Shown here: positions 38,098-50,643 of the stretch, in pieces
Numbering within the stretch: position 1 is the first letter of the stretch
How the letters are laid out: every line of letters begins with the position of its first letter
Assembly (NCBI GenBank): GCA_004335835.1
Contig: RWJK01001781.1
Location: 1-63,523 of the forward strand
Reading direction: 5' to 3'
Source of the DNA: Scenedesmus sp. ARA3
Lineage: Eukaryota; Chlorophyta; Chlorophyceae; Sphaeropleales; Scenedesmaceae
Length of the DNA stretch: 63,523 nucleotides
Translations under genes and position numbers: made by a program
Notes under the pieces: generated by a model
Told to the model about the DNA's origin: nothing
Databases searched by the model: none
Seen by the model: the letters and a program-made list of their open reading frames with translations, nothing else

Positions 38098-39920
38098 ATG
38101 GACGGGGATCCGAGGTCTCCTGTGGCTGTTGTAGGCTCAGTTAGGGCCCCTGGTGAGCACACACGGCAGCACCTGCCAGGCAAACCTGCTCAATCATTCG
38201 ATGATCGCTGCAAAGTGATGTTATCCACAAAGAACACGGACCATCATGCAGCGCACACCCCTGCTGTGCAGGTGCCCAGCCCAGAAATGGCAGCAGCAGC
38301 ATCGGTGCAGTGGGCCAGCTCAGCACGCCTGAGCTGCTCGCCAAACGGCTGCAGCGCCAGCAAGCAGAAAGGGAAGCACTCGCAGGGCTCTGCTCGCGGC
38401 CAAACCTTGCTCGCCGGCTGCTGCAGCCTCTGCAGCAACCTCAGCAGCAGCATGCGCACGCCCCACACCAGGGGAGTGCTGCAGGCCCTGGCAGCAGCGC
38501 TGTGAACAAGCTGTCACGCGCAGCGAAGCGGCCCCTTGCAGCACCCAAGCCATCAGCGATGGAGCCAGAGCAGCCAACAGGTGTCAGTGCAGATGAGCTT
38601 GCCAAGGTGAGCATAAGAGAGGGCATGGCCAACGGGCCTGCAAGTCACTTACCTTGGCGCAGTTTGTTCACTGCAGCCAGGAGTGCATGCAGTGGCGTGC
38701 ATGCAAAGCTCAACGAGGCAGAGGCAGACTGCATCGCACAGTCGCTTCCTGCAAGCTGCATCCTGAACACTGCATGCGCCCCTGCACAGCAGCTTGTGCC
38801 GTACATTCGCTCAGTGACACTGCACACGTGCTCTTCCCTGCTGCAGCTGTTGGACGGTGATGCGCCCGCTGAGGACAGCCCCGCCAAGCGCATCAGGCTG
38901 GCAGGCTTGCCGCCCAGCATGCAGCAGCAGCAAGCACACCAGGCACAGCACAGCCCGCTGCGCCCCGCCATGCCTCGCCTGCTCAGCCAGCGCCAGCAGG
39001 ACCCTGCTGCATCACTTGCTGCAGCCAGCGAACGTGTCACAGCAATGAGGCAGACAAAGCAGCAGGAACAAGAAGCGGCGACAGCTGCCGCGGCTGCTGC
39101 AGCAGCAGCTGCAGCGGCTGCGGCAGCAGTTGCAGCTGAGGCAGAAAGGAAGCAGCAGCAACAGCAGAAGCAGCAAAGCACAGCAGCTGTTGGGGATGGG
39201 GGCGGCAGTGATGACAGGTGGATGTACAAGCCGCCTGGTGGCGCCGTTGCAGCAGGTACAGACAACAAGGAAGAAGAGAAGTGCTTAGAGCAGACAAAGC
39301 GGCAGACAGCACGCAACTCAGGCAATAGGTCACAGGCGCTGCAGCGTGGTCAGCAGGCAGCCAGCACAGCAGCAGCAAAACCACGCACAGCTGCAAAGCC
39401 AGCGGCAGAGGCCAAGCCAGCAGCCAAGCCAGCAGGAGCACGGGGTCGCAAGGCACGGCCCACAGACGCTTCTGTACCACAGCAGCAGCAGCAGCAGCAG
39501 GAGGAGGAGGCAGAGACGGTGCAGAACGTGAAGGAGCACAAGCAACACGCCCGCCCACGGCGTGGATCCGCCACAGCCAAGCCGCCTGCTGCAGCAGCCG
39601 GCACAGCTGCAGGAAGTGCAGCTGCGGCTCATGCCCAGCAGGCTGCCGGCAATGCTGCTTCGGCAGCAGCAGCGCCAGCAGCAGCAGATGCAATGCACCT
39701 CATGAAGCCACTGCAGCAGCTGGCTGCTGTGACACTGGACGCCCCCAGCAGGCGCCTGCAGCTGCTGCATGCAGGCGCAGCAGCAGTGCCGCAGGACAAG
39801 CCAGCAGCAGTGCCAGCCCAGCAGGTGCCCAAGGTGCTGCCGGTCAGCAGGGGATGCGTAGCCATCGCTCCTGTGATGCAGCAGTACAAACAGCACCAGC
39901 AGCAGCAACAGCACCAACCA

Positions 39921-39951
<31 letters not shown>

Positions 39952-42900
39952 CATGTCAGAGCCAGCAGCAGTTGCACCAAGAGCCTGATGGTGGCTCTGG
40001 CCACTTCCACATTGCGCTCCCATCGCCACTAGCACACCGCATCGCAGCTGCAGCAGCAGCTGGAGGTGGCAGCGGGGCCCCATGCCTCGACATTACAGAT
40101 GCAGCAACAGCAGAAGCAGCGGCAGCAGGTGACAGTGCACCTGGAGCTGGTGATGCTGCTGCTGGTGGTGGCCCTGGGCGCATGCTGCTGCTTGACTCAG
40201 ACGATGATGTTGACAATCTGGAGGATCTGCAGATTCAAGGCAGCCTACCAGAAGCAGCAGAAGCAGCAGAAGCAGCAGCAGGGGGTGCCGCCATGCACCA
40301 AGGCAATGCAGCTGCAGGCGACGAGCCACGTGGTGACGCTGTCCGCCAGGGTGCTGTGGATGTGTCAGCAACTGCCGCTCAGCAGCAGCAGGAGCAGCAG
40401 CAGCAGTGGCGGCCTGCCGTGCCTCACAGCTTTGCAGCAATGCCCGCCAGGGCGCCAGGCAGCTCACTACAAGGAACAACTGCAGGCCTGGCCGAGGCTA
40501 GCAGGCAGGCACCCAGTGACCAGGGCCCACCAGCAGGAGAAGCAGCAGCAGCAGTAGCAGCAGCAGCCTGTTGCTCAGATGAACAGGCTGCTTTTGCTGC
40601 AGCAGCACAAGCACACAGCAGCGGCGAGGATGTGGACCATGCAGGCGGCAGCAGCAGCGAGGATGACGAGGAGGATGGCGGCGCCAGCAGCAGCAGCGGC
40701 TGGCAGACATCCGACTCTGAGGGCCTGGAGGTGCTGCCAGACGAGGGAGAGCAGCATGGCAGCGATGCTGGCATGGTTGATGCAGATGGTAGCGGCTCAG
40801 AGGATGACGAGGAGGCAGCTGCAGCAGAGGACTGCAGCAGCAGCAGCAGCAGCAGCGAGGATGAGGGGCCACCTGTTGCCCGCAGGGCCAGGCGCAGCAG
40901 GGCAGCCACGAGGCGGCAACAGCCAGCAACAGGTGCTAAAGCAGCAGCAGCAGCAGCAGACGATGATGACGAAGAGGGCTGGAGTGAAGAGGAGCCAGCA
41001 CCTGCACGCAAGCGGCAGCTGCGCAGGAAGCCAGCTGCAGCGGCAGCAGCAGCAGCAGGCGGCGCTGCAGCAGGCCCCAGGCGCCGCTCACAGCGCCTCA
41101 GCAGGACGTCGGCAGCAGCATGCGCTGGCAGTGGCAGCGAAGCAGACGAGGCTGGCGCTGCTGCTAGCAGCTGCAGCGAAACGGATGATGACGATGACGC
41201 GCCCATTGGCAGCAGGCGAGCAGCCACAGCAGCAGCTGCAGCAGCCCGTGGCAGTAGTGATGACGCACTTGCAGGCAGGGGCAGGGCTAGGAAGCGCGCT
41301 GCTGGCTCCCAGAAGCGCAAGCGCCCTGCTGCAGCAGCAGCTGAGGGCGAGGCTGATGGCGAGGCTGCTGCTGCTGCCAAGAAGTCTGCGAAGAAGGCGG
41401 CAGGCGCGGCTGTGAAGAAGCCACGCACCAAGAAGACCGCACACAGGCAGAACTTCAAGCGGCACAGTGAGTGCTGGGGTCAAGGGCAGCATCGCCCAGC
41501 AATGATGCCTTGCATACTTGTATTTGATGGGCCAGGACAGGCATACTAACGTTGTATAGTGCAGCTGTTCCATCAGCCCTGCCGCAGCATGCTGACCAAT
41601 GCAACAATTCCTGCTGCTGCACCTTGTCTGAGCAATGTCCCGCCTGCTTGCTGCCCTGGCCCTGCTTCTGGCATTGCCCCCCTTCAGCGCACAACGGCGG
41701 CTACAGCTTCAAGTTTGTGTCCAAGTCAGCGGTGCACGCCCACAGCCGCCGCTTCAGGCGCGTCACCAAGAGCGGCAGGCTGATCATGGCGCGCCGCCAG
41801 GCGCCACACATGGCGGGGCAGGTTCGGCAAGCAGTGCTGCTGCTGTATGATGCAACTGCAAGCTGATTGGAGTGTGTGGGTCGTGTGTGCAGCACCCCTG
41901 CTGTTGCTTGTGAACCATGCAGGTGGATGTGGCACGCCACAGCGCTGTGTCCGCCTGCAGTGTGCTTGTGAGTACTGCAATGCCTGCCTGACTTTGCAGT
42001 CCCCGCTGACTGAGCCTCAGCTGGCACATACCAGCTGCAGGTGGTGGAAACAGTGACTCAGCTACTGTGCGCCGCTGACGCCAGCTGCCTGTTGCGCATC
42101 GCACGCCTGCTGCAGGGCGCGGAGTTTGTGGACGGCTTTGCTGGCGGCGCGTCTGGCGGCGGCACCTCCGGCAAGGGCCGCTGCTTCAAGTGCGGCCAGG
42201 CGGGGCACTGGGCCGCAGACTGCCCGCTGATTGCAGCATGCATCGCAGCGCAGGAGGCGGAGATGGCTGAGTGGCGCACAGCACAGGATGAGAAGGAGGC
42301 AGGATCGGTTGCGCCAGCAGCAGCTGGCCCAACAGAAGCAACAGCAGCAGCAGCGGCAGCAGGAGAGCAGGGCGGTGTCGTGCTGCAGGGTGGGTTAGGC
42401 GGGGTGTGGATGCCGCAGCAGCAGCCGGCCAGCTACAACGGATACCGCGAGCAGCAGGCTGCTGCTGCTGCGGCAGCAGGGCAAGCGCCAGCGCCGCAGC
42501 AGCCGGCGTGGCCGCTGCCGCTGAGCGAAGCAGAGCTAAAAGCGCTGGCAGGCGTAGCAGCAGATGCGCCCTGGCAGCCTGAGCTGCTGAGTGAGGCGCA
42601 GCTGCAGAGCGTGCTGCGGGGTGTGTGGGGCCACGAGGGCTTCAGGGGGCAGCAGCTGCCGCTGGTGCGCTCTGCGCTGGCGGGGCGCAGCATGCTGGGG
42701 GTGCTGCCCACCGGCCTGGGCAAGAGCCTGACGTACCAGCTGCCAGCGCTGCTGCTGCAAGGTGCGGCGCTGCATGCGCAGCAGCGCCAGTTGCTTGGTC
42801 GAACATGGTTGCTTGACCATATGCTGTTGCTGACCAACAAACAGTACTGTATGTTGCGCAGACTTTGCAATGCCAATGCAGGCAATCCCTACCTGTAGTG

Positions 42901-45900
42901 TCCTTGCTGAGTTTGATTGCTGCTGCTGCTGCTGCCGTGTGCTGGCGCAGGCCTGGTGGTGGTGGTGTCACCGCTGCTGGCACTGATGCGCGACCAGCTG
43001 CAGCGGCTGCCGCAGGGCCTGCCCGGGGCCATGCTGCAGGGCAGCATGAGCAGGCAGGAGGTGGAGCAGGTGCGGCGGCTGGCCTGCGTGGGGCTGCCAG
43101 GCGGTGTACCCTGTTGCACCCTAGAAGCTGTTAAGCACAGGTCGCAGATTCGCAGACCAAGCAACAATGCAGTGTGGCCAGCAGTGCAAGACTGCTGCCG
43201 TGATGTCATGACGTGTTGCATGTTCTGCTGCCTTAAGGCTCTGCTGCTCTGCCGTTGCTGCGCCGCTGCAGGTGCTGGGCTGTGCTACTGCAGGCCAGCT
43301 GCGGCTGCTGTACGTGGCGCCTGAGAAGCTGTCAGCGCGGCCTGTGATGGAGTGCCTGCGGGGGCTGAGCCCGCTGCCGCTGGTGTGTGTGGACGAGGCG
43401 CACTGCATGGCGGAGTGGGGCCAGGGCTTCAGGCCAGCCTACTTCAGGTGCGGCTGCGTGTGATGTGCGGAAGCAGTGCAGGGAGCGCTGCAGGCAACAA
43501 AGGCAGCCGGCTAGACTGCGACGCACAGCAGCTGGTAGGCTGCTGACGCTTCACCTGAGGCCAGTGCACCTGCTTTGCCTGCATGCACGCTGCTATCTGT
43601 CACAATAGCACGACAACACAATAGCACGGCACCCAGGACTTTGCTAACTCCTGTCTGTGCTGCACGCCCATTGCAGGCTAGGCCACCTGCTGTGCAATGT
43701 GCTGCGGCCGCGCGCGGTGCTGGCGCTGACCGCCACCGCCACGCCCGTTACACGTGCCTGCATCCGGCAGCTGCTGGACATCCCACCGGAGCAGCAGCTC
43801 ATCGAGTCGCCGCTGCGCAGCAACCTGCGGCTGGGCGTGAGCCACGTGAACGGCGCCAGCAAGGGCGGCGGCATCGCAGCAGCAGTGGTGCAGCTGCTGA
43901 CCACGGGTAAGCTGCCCTGGCCCTGATGTGTGCCTTGCCTGTGCTTGCCAATGTGCCAAACCCAGGTTGTGATGGCAGCTCTGTGGGTGTCTGCAGACAG
44001 GTGGTCAGGCAGCCGTGTGCGCTGCAGCATATTGTCTGGTGGGAGCCTGTGTGTCAGCGGGCGTGTACCCAGCACTCTCCTTGGCTTGCTGCTGCTGCTG
44101 CTGCTGCTTGCTGCTGCCAGGCGAGCTGGCGTCGGCCAAGAGCGTGGTGGTGTATGCGGGCTTCAAGGCGACAGCTGACAGCCTGGCAGCGCAGCTGCAG
44201 CGCGCGGCGGTGCCCGCGCGGCCCTACCACGCGGGGCTCACCATGCAGCAGCGCGAGGCGGTGCAGGTGCGACAGTGCAGCGCAGGCACGCAGCACCACA
44301 TCAAAGAGGCAGATCCACTGCTTGCGCAGGGGCGGCGACTTGGTTGCAACGCATCGTAACACAGCTGTGTATGCAACTAACTGCTGCATCTGCCATGCAC
44401 TGTGGGGATGACAGCTAGCTCACAGTGGTGCATGGCTGCCCCGTGCTGCCTCTGCTGCCTGCTTCACCCACCGCTGCGCCTGCCAGGGTGCGTTCCTGTC
44501 TGGCGGGCTGCGCGTGGTGGTGGCCACTGTCGCGTTTGGCATGGGTGTGGACAAGCAGGACCTAGACGCGGTGCTGCACACCTGCCTGCCGCACAGCCTG
44601 GAGGAGTATGTGCAGCAGGTGGGGGGAAGGTGGAGGCCGCAGCAGCACAAAACGTCAGTGTGCTGGCTGTGCAGCGCACGCCGGGGTGTGCTGTGCTTAC
44701 GTCTGCATGCTACACTGCATCTGTAGCTACCCTGTCTTGTGCCAGGAGACGCCTGCACAGGAGCTGCCAGTTGTGCAGCAGCTCTGACAGCAGCGGCTGT
44801 GTGCGGTGCTGTGCTGCTGCAGGTGGGCCGCGCGGGGCGTGACGGCCGCGTGGGCCGCTGCATGCTGTTCCTGGACGATGCCGACTATGTGAAGCTGCGC
44901 GCGCTGGCACACGGCGGCACTGCACGGCGCTGCAGCATCGAGCTGTTCCTGGCCAAGGTGTTTGGCAGGGAGCTGGAGTACGAGGCGCAGCAGGATGCCA
45001 GCGCTGCAGCGGACGGCAAGAAGCGGCGCAAGCAGCCAAACCTGGACCCCAGCAGGCACAGGTAGGGGGCACGCGGCATGACGGCGGCAGCACAGCACAG
45101 CCAGGCAGGCAGCAGGGCCACTGTGGTGGGCGGTGGCCAAGCAGCTGCTGACCAGCTCGCACTTGTTATTGAGCTAGCTGTCATGCCTTTTCTATGTGCT
45201 GTGCTGCAGCCGCTGTTGCACCACCTGTTGTGTGCACCGCGGGCTTCGTGCTGTCCTGCACGCGACACGGTGTGCATGCTGACACAAACTGACACAAAAC
45301 CAAGCTGAGCCTGGCGTGCGTCTGCGCTGATGTTGTCTTCTGCTGCCGCAGGGCGCTGCCGGTGCAGGCTGCTGCCGCTGAGCTGGACTTGGCCGAAGAG
45401 GTGATGGAGGGCTGCCTGTCCTTCCTGCAGGCAGACGCGGTGGAGCCTTTCATCACTGCGCTGCCCAACACGGCAGCAACCATCGACGTGCGCTTCCACA
45501 AGTGAGTGGGCTGGGTGGTTGCTGGATGAGCCTGGCCTGTCATTGGCATGACGATGGGCATGTTTCGGCCTGGTATCGTTGAAACTGTGCGTGCAATGTT
45601 GGTTGCTTGGGCTTGCAAGTCGTGCAGCGTGTGGACTACTGCCTGACCCAGCCGCAGCTGATCAGGACCACTCTGGTGCATGCGATGGTGCCGCTCTGCT
45701 CCCGAGCAAGTTGCTGGTTCGGCGCACGCTGCATGCAGCGCCTCTGCATGACCCCACCTGCATGCCAGCTGACCTGCTGCTGCTGTGCTGCTGCAGGACC
45801 GCGCCTGAGCAGCTGGCTGAGCAGCACCCCGTGGTGGCTGCCATCCTCAAAGCCAAGTGCAGGAAGTACGCCGGCACATACAAGGTGGGCCGCTGGCCAG

Positions 45901-47118
45901 CCACGGCTGCGCTTGGCATGCTGCGAGAAAAGTGCATAGTACTTCCTCACAAGGACCATGCCTGCCGTCAGCTTGCGTGGTGATGAGTGCCGTGCTACGC
46001 ACAAGGAGCCGTTGCTGTCTGGTTGCACCCCCTGACTGGCTACTACACTGCTGCGTGCCGCAGGTGCACATGCCCGCGCTGCTGGCAGCCGCTGACCGCC
46101 CGCCTGGCGAGCTGCTGGCTGAGCTGGCGGGGCTAGCAGCAGCACACGAGGTGGGGCTGGACCTGGGCCGGCAGGGCGCGCTGGCGTGGCGGCTGGAGCG
46201 GCAGCCGGCCGACTGGCAGGCCCTGGTGGGAGACATGGCGGGGCGCCTGGAGCAGGTGCGGCGGGCGAGGGGGTGGTAGGCGGCAGACAGCAGCTGGCGT
46301 AGGGTGATGGGTGTGGTGGCACGGTGGTGAGGGTGCGACACACGCCCAGTGCTTAGCTTGGAGCTCACAGCTTCACACTGCCACAACTAGTATGACCAGC
46401 TGTGCTTGCAAGGGCGAAAATCTGGCTGCACAGATGATGCAGGGCAGCCGACGGTGCTGTACTGTTGCTGTGCTGCCGCTTGCAGGTGCGGCATGCCACC
46501 GTGTGCCGGCTGGACCGCTGCTACACCGCGCTGGCCGGCGCTGCGGTGTACAGCAGCCAGGCTGCGCAGGAGCGCCACATGCGCGCAGTCATCAACGAGT
46601 ACTTCATGGACGAGCCACCAGCAGCCGAGGAGCAGCAGCAGCAGGATGGGCAGGTGCCGTGCACATCAGCAGCTGCTGCAGATGGGGGTCATGACGCGCC
46701 TGCAGCTGCAGGTGCGGCTGGCGCCAGCGCTGCAGCGCTCGCAGCGGAGCTGGGCTCTGCCGCCATGGTGCAGTGTATGCAGAGTGGCGAGATGCCCTGG
46801 GGCGGGGCCTGCCCCATCCAGCGGCCCTCAAGGGAGAGCCTGGGGCGGCAGATGCGCGCAGCGCTGCGCAGCGTGTGGGCGCGTGCACAGGACTTGGGCA
46901 GGGACAAGTTCACTGGCCTGGCGCTTGCGCGGCTGCTGGCTGGCCTGGCTAGCCCTGCTGTGCCTGCGAGCACCTGGAAGGGCAGCAGCGAGTGGGGCCG
47001 GCTGGCTGCGGTTGACTTCCGGCTGATGGTAGAGGTGGGGGAGGCGGTCGTGGAGGAGCACTGGCAGCAGCAGGCGGCCTCGCAGGCGCAGAATGCGCAG
47101 CTGCTGCGGCAGAGATAG
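38098..47118 (+). CDS. RECQL4: RecQ4-type DNA helicase with zinc knuckle
   Basis: A 3'-5' RecQ helicase for replication initiation and repair. First exons: 38098-38151, 38272-38606, 38847-41466 (873 codons, mostly disordered, Ala/Gln-rich with acidic Ser stretches such as SSEDDEEDGG), 41688-41821, 41923-41967, 42041-42761. The sixth has a CCHC knuckle CFKCGQAGHWAADC and motif I LPTGLGKSLTYQLPALL. Later exons carry GLVVVVSPLLALMRDQL, LRLLYVAPEKLSARP, the DEAH motif VCVDEAHCMAEWGQGFRPAY, AVLALTATATPVTRA, VVVYAGFKATADSL, VVVATVAFGMGVDKQDLDAV and motif VI VGRAGRDGR. The C-terminus contains VINEYFMDE, FTGLALARLLAGLASPAVPA and WGRLAAVDFRLMVE, resembling plant RecQ5/RECQL4-like proteins. No RQC/HRDC typical of BLM was seen. 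The stop is at 47116-47118. Assignment to the RECQL4 class rests on the knuckle and C-terminus. Confidence 0.88.
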
Positions 47119-47344
47119 CGGGCCTGTCATCACCTGGGTGACGTCACCCACGTGTTGGCAGGTGCACTGGTGGTGTTCTGCCGTACACATTTTAGGCCTG
47201 CAGCTGCAGTGCGCTAACTGCGGCTCCGAGCATTTCACAAGCGGGGATGCCGTCCATTGATCGGCTCATAGCATGTGTTGAAGGTGTGCTGTGTGAGTGC
47301 AGTGCAGTGCGGCTGCAGTAGCTGAGTGCATCAAGGCAAGAACA

Positions 47345-47349
47345 TGTAA
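47345..47349 (+). terminator. Candidate TGTAA poly(A) signal of the RECQL4-type gene
   Basis: TGTAA about 227 bases after the stop codon. Position is plausible, but a five-base motif is weak evidence. Confidence 0.3.
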
Positions 47350-47734
47350 TGCCTTGTTGTTTTCAGCTAGAACTAGAGAACCTTGGGCGTGTCTGGCATG
47401 CGGTACCACAGCTGGCATGCGGATTTGCGAGAGTTGCCCAGAGTTGCTTTCAGCAAACAGGTACATGCGGCACGTAGAATTATGCTCCAAGTACGTGGAG
47501 TGGCAACAGACGTGGCGGTTATATGGCGTGTGCTGGATTATCGATCAAGTTCCTCATACAGCATGAAGCCAGGGAAGGCACGGGCTACCAGTCACTCTGC
47601 AGTACCTGACGCTGAAGCAGCCAGGAGGAATGCAAGCACCATGCAGCACCATGCAGGTGTTTCTTGAAGTGTGACGGCATGGGACGCATGGTGTCCTGAC
47701 ATGTGTTCTGCACAGTGATGTGCCGACCATATAA

Positions 47735-48125
<391 letters not shown>

Positions 48126-48231
48126 CGCCTTCTGAATCGCAATCGCGAGTTGCAGTTTGCCAATGTGCCTGTGCTAGCGCAAGTTGTCGCCATCAACCCG
48201 CACAGAGCTATTTTGTGGCGTGCTTGTGGCC

Positions 48232-49008
48232 ATGAGGGCAGCGGCAGCAGTACTCGCGGCACTGTGCTTGGCACAGCTGCTTGTGAGCTCCGTTCACGCC
48301 TACCCCAGGTTCAAAAGCGAGCTGCCAGCCATCCCTGTTGTTGCTGGCCAGCCATGGCCTGGAGTTGGGCATGTGGCCCGTGAGGGTGGCGGAAAGCGCA
48401 ACGCCTTCGGCAAGGTGAGCAGCACAGCAGGCTGTATACATATGTATTGCCAGCATCCCTCCAAAAAGGGGTGTGAGGGTGGTTATACAAGGCCAATTAG
48501 CTTGGCAGTACCATGCCTGGCTGCGGTACATCACCCATATGCATGTACCTTCCCTCTCTCACTTGTGCGCACGTGTCACAGCCACTCGTATCACGGCGCT
48601 GCTTTGGAGTCGAAACACCAGGATCTGTTGCCTGCAACCTACAACGAGCCGTGCCAGTCAACAGTTTGCAAGATGTACTACATCAGTAGTACTGTTGTAC
48701 CATCACAACTTCCCATCATGCGGCTGCCTTGCCCCGCCTTGCTGCTGCAGGACTTTGACGAGGCTGGCTATAGGTGGACGCCTGAGCTGTGCCGCATGGA
48801 CTCCGATGGTGACGGCTTCACCAACGGCCAGGAGCTGGGCGACCCTGACTGCACCTGGGTGAAGGGCCAGCCGCAGCGCACAGCAGCAGCCGTGTCCCAC
48901 CCAGGACTGGCTACGTCCGTGCCAGCAGCGGCGCAGCCGGCAGCTGCCAGCGCACAGCCTGCAGCAGCCAGTGCCAATCCCGCAACTGCAACTGCCAGTG
49001 GCAAGTGA
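48232..49008 (+). CDS. Secreted temptin-like protein, 146 aa
   Basis: Two exons: 48232-48414 and 48751-49008, phase 0. The ATG at 48232 begins a clear signal peptide (MRAAAAVLAALCLAQLLVSS, cleavage likely at VHA-YP). The mature protein starts YPRFKSELPAIPV and continues PWPGVGHVAREGGGKRNAFG, then DFDEAGYRWTPELCRMDSDG, then FTNGQELGDPDCTW. This is the temptin arrangement: N-terminal YP, the G-H...GGG.RN.FG turn, and a DSDGDG calcium-loop motif framed by two cysteines. The C-terminal 40 residues are repetitive Ala/Gln/Pro/Ser (AAAQPAAASAQPAAASANPA), a likely extracellular stalk or O-glycosylated tail. Temptin is known as a water-borne attractin partner in Aplysia; the algal role is unknown. Extracellular location is inferred from the signal peptide. 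Confidence 0.85.
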   Translation: MRAAAAVLAALCLAQLLVSSVHAYPRFKSELPAIPVVAGQPWPGVGHVAREGGGKRNAFGKVSSTAGCIHMYCQHPSKKGCEGGYTRPISLAVPCLAAVHHPYACTFPLSLVRTCHSHSYHGAALESKHQDLLPATYNEPCQSTVCKMYYISSTVVPSQLPIMRLPCPALLLQDFDEAGYRWTPELCRMDSDGDGFTNGQELGDPDCTWVKGQPQRTAAAVSHPGLATSVPAAAQPAAASAQPAAASANPATATASGK

Positions 49009-50643
49009 ATGAGCATCTGGCGCATCCTGCAGCCCTGCATCAGAACTGCCAGCTCGCTGTTGTGAAAAAACGGCAAGTGGTCTAGCCCGACGTAGGTGGG
49101 CACCAAGCTCAGCTTGTGCTGTCTGCGGCACAGGCGGGCTTGCTGTTGTAGAGCAGGCAATCTGAGGTGGCCCATGTGGTGGGCAGACTGTGCTGCACTT
49201 GGATTGCTGCAGCCGTTGCACAGGGCCAGCCAGCTGGCTGCAGCTGCATAGGGCAAACAATGTGGGTGTGGTGTGAGCTCTGCTAATTATGCTGGAAGCA
49301 TGGGTAGTGCACGGTCGCTGCAGAGCAAGCATCCTGCAGCTGCAGCTTGAATAAGTACACTATCTGCCAGGCGAAGGCGCTTGGTCAATCAATACTATCA
49401 TGTGTGCCAAGAAGCTTCTGGGCCTTATATTTGTTCTTGAGGCAACACTGCATGTGTGTTTTTGGTTTGCTCACATCAGCGCGCTGCACTCAGCGCCGTG
49501 ACAATTAAGCACGCCGCCATGTGTGCGGTCTTCCTGCAGCTGCACTACGTGCCGAAAGATGGATCATGTGCTGCTGTGTCCTGCCATGGCAGGGGTTGTG
49601 ATGACCGTATCTGTATCACAGTTGCAGTTTGACCAGGAAACACTGCTGGAACGCTCTCAGCGCCCCCAGTGACATTGGCTTCAGGCATTTGTATGTGCTG
49701 CCAGCCAGGCAGTGCTGCGAGCTGTTGCTGCTGTGCAAGCCAGCTGCTTCGACTGTGCTGCAGCCCTGGATTGCATCCACTCACAGTGATAATATGTTGA
49801 CGGCAGTACCATTGTGCTGACGTGCAGTTGTTTTGAGACTAGGCATGGTGGTGTGCTTCTTCAGGTGCTGCGTGCTGATGCGCTGGTAGCTACTGTTGAT
49901 GTTGCAAGGGTGAATGTCGTTCTGACACGCTCATTGGTTGCCAGGCATACAGTGCTCCCACAGGCAAGCAGGCAGGCACTGAGTGACAAGCAGTGCTAGC
50001 CTAGATGCAACAAATAAATCACCAACTGTGCTACTGAGCTACTGTGCTGTGTGGGCGTCTGCAAAGTCTTGGTCTCGTGTTGGCAGTGTCTGGGTCATGC
50101 TTGCAGCTGCTGATGCTCAGCATGCACATGCCAGTGTACACGTGTGTACAAAGGTGGACCGTGAGACTTTGTCAAGATAGCGCTTCTGAACGGACGCATG
50201 TTATAATTTACAATGTTGTTTTGTGCCTTGGGCTGTGCTGTGGGCTTGTACAGAAGCAGACAACTTAATGGTAAAGGAACGTCACCAGTGAAGGTTACTG
50301 GCACCTGGCAATGGCAGGGGTTGTGCGCTGCAGCAAAGCTACGGCAGTAGTTCCTTGCTTTACGCTTCGTTCTATCAAAAACAGGCTCGTTTAAGCCGCG
50401 CTTGACAGCTTTGATCGATGAAGAGATCCGTCAAACTGTAGGTGCGTACTGTCCGAAGTAATCACGCCCACGAGCTTCAAGATGACAGATTCGCAATCTC
50501 AGCTGTGTGGCTCTCACTGTGCGGCACGGATTGCTGTCGAGTTGGCCGTTCGGCAAGTTGGGTAAATTTATGAAGCACCACAGCTTACCTCCTAATGCAA
50601 TCTGTCAGCGGCGAGTACGTCAGAGCCACGTGCGGTCATCACC
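49009..50643. other. 1.6-kb intergenic stretch
   Basis: Temptin 3' flank and promoter side of the next gene. No conserved open frame or structured repeat was seen. Confidence 0.45.

Noticed and set aside
38310..38606. Start of the RECQL4-type gene at 38310
   Set aside because: That codon is GTG. A phase-1 intron (38152-38271) links the frame to the ATG at 38098.
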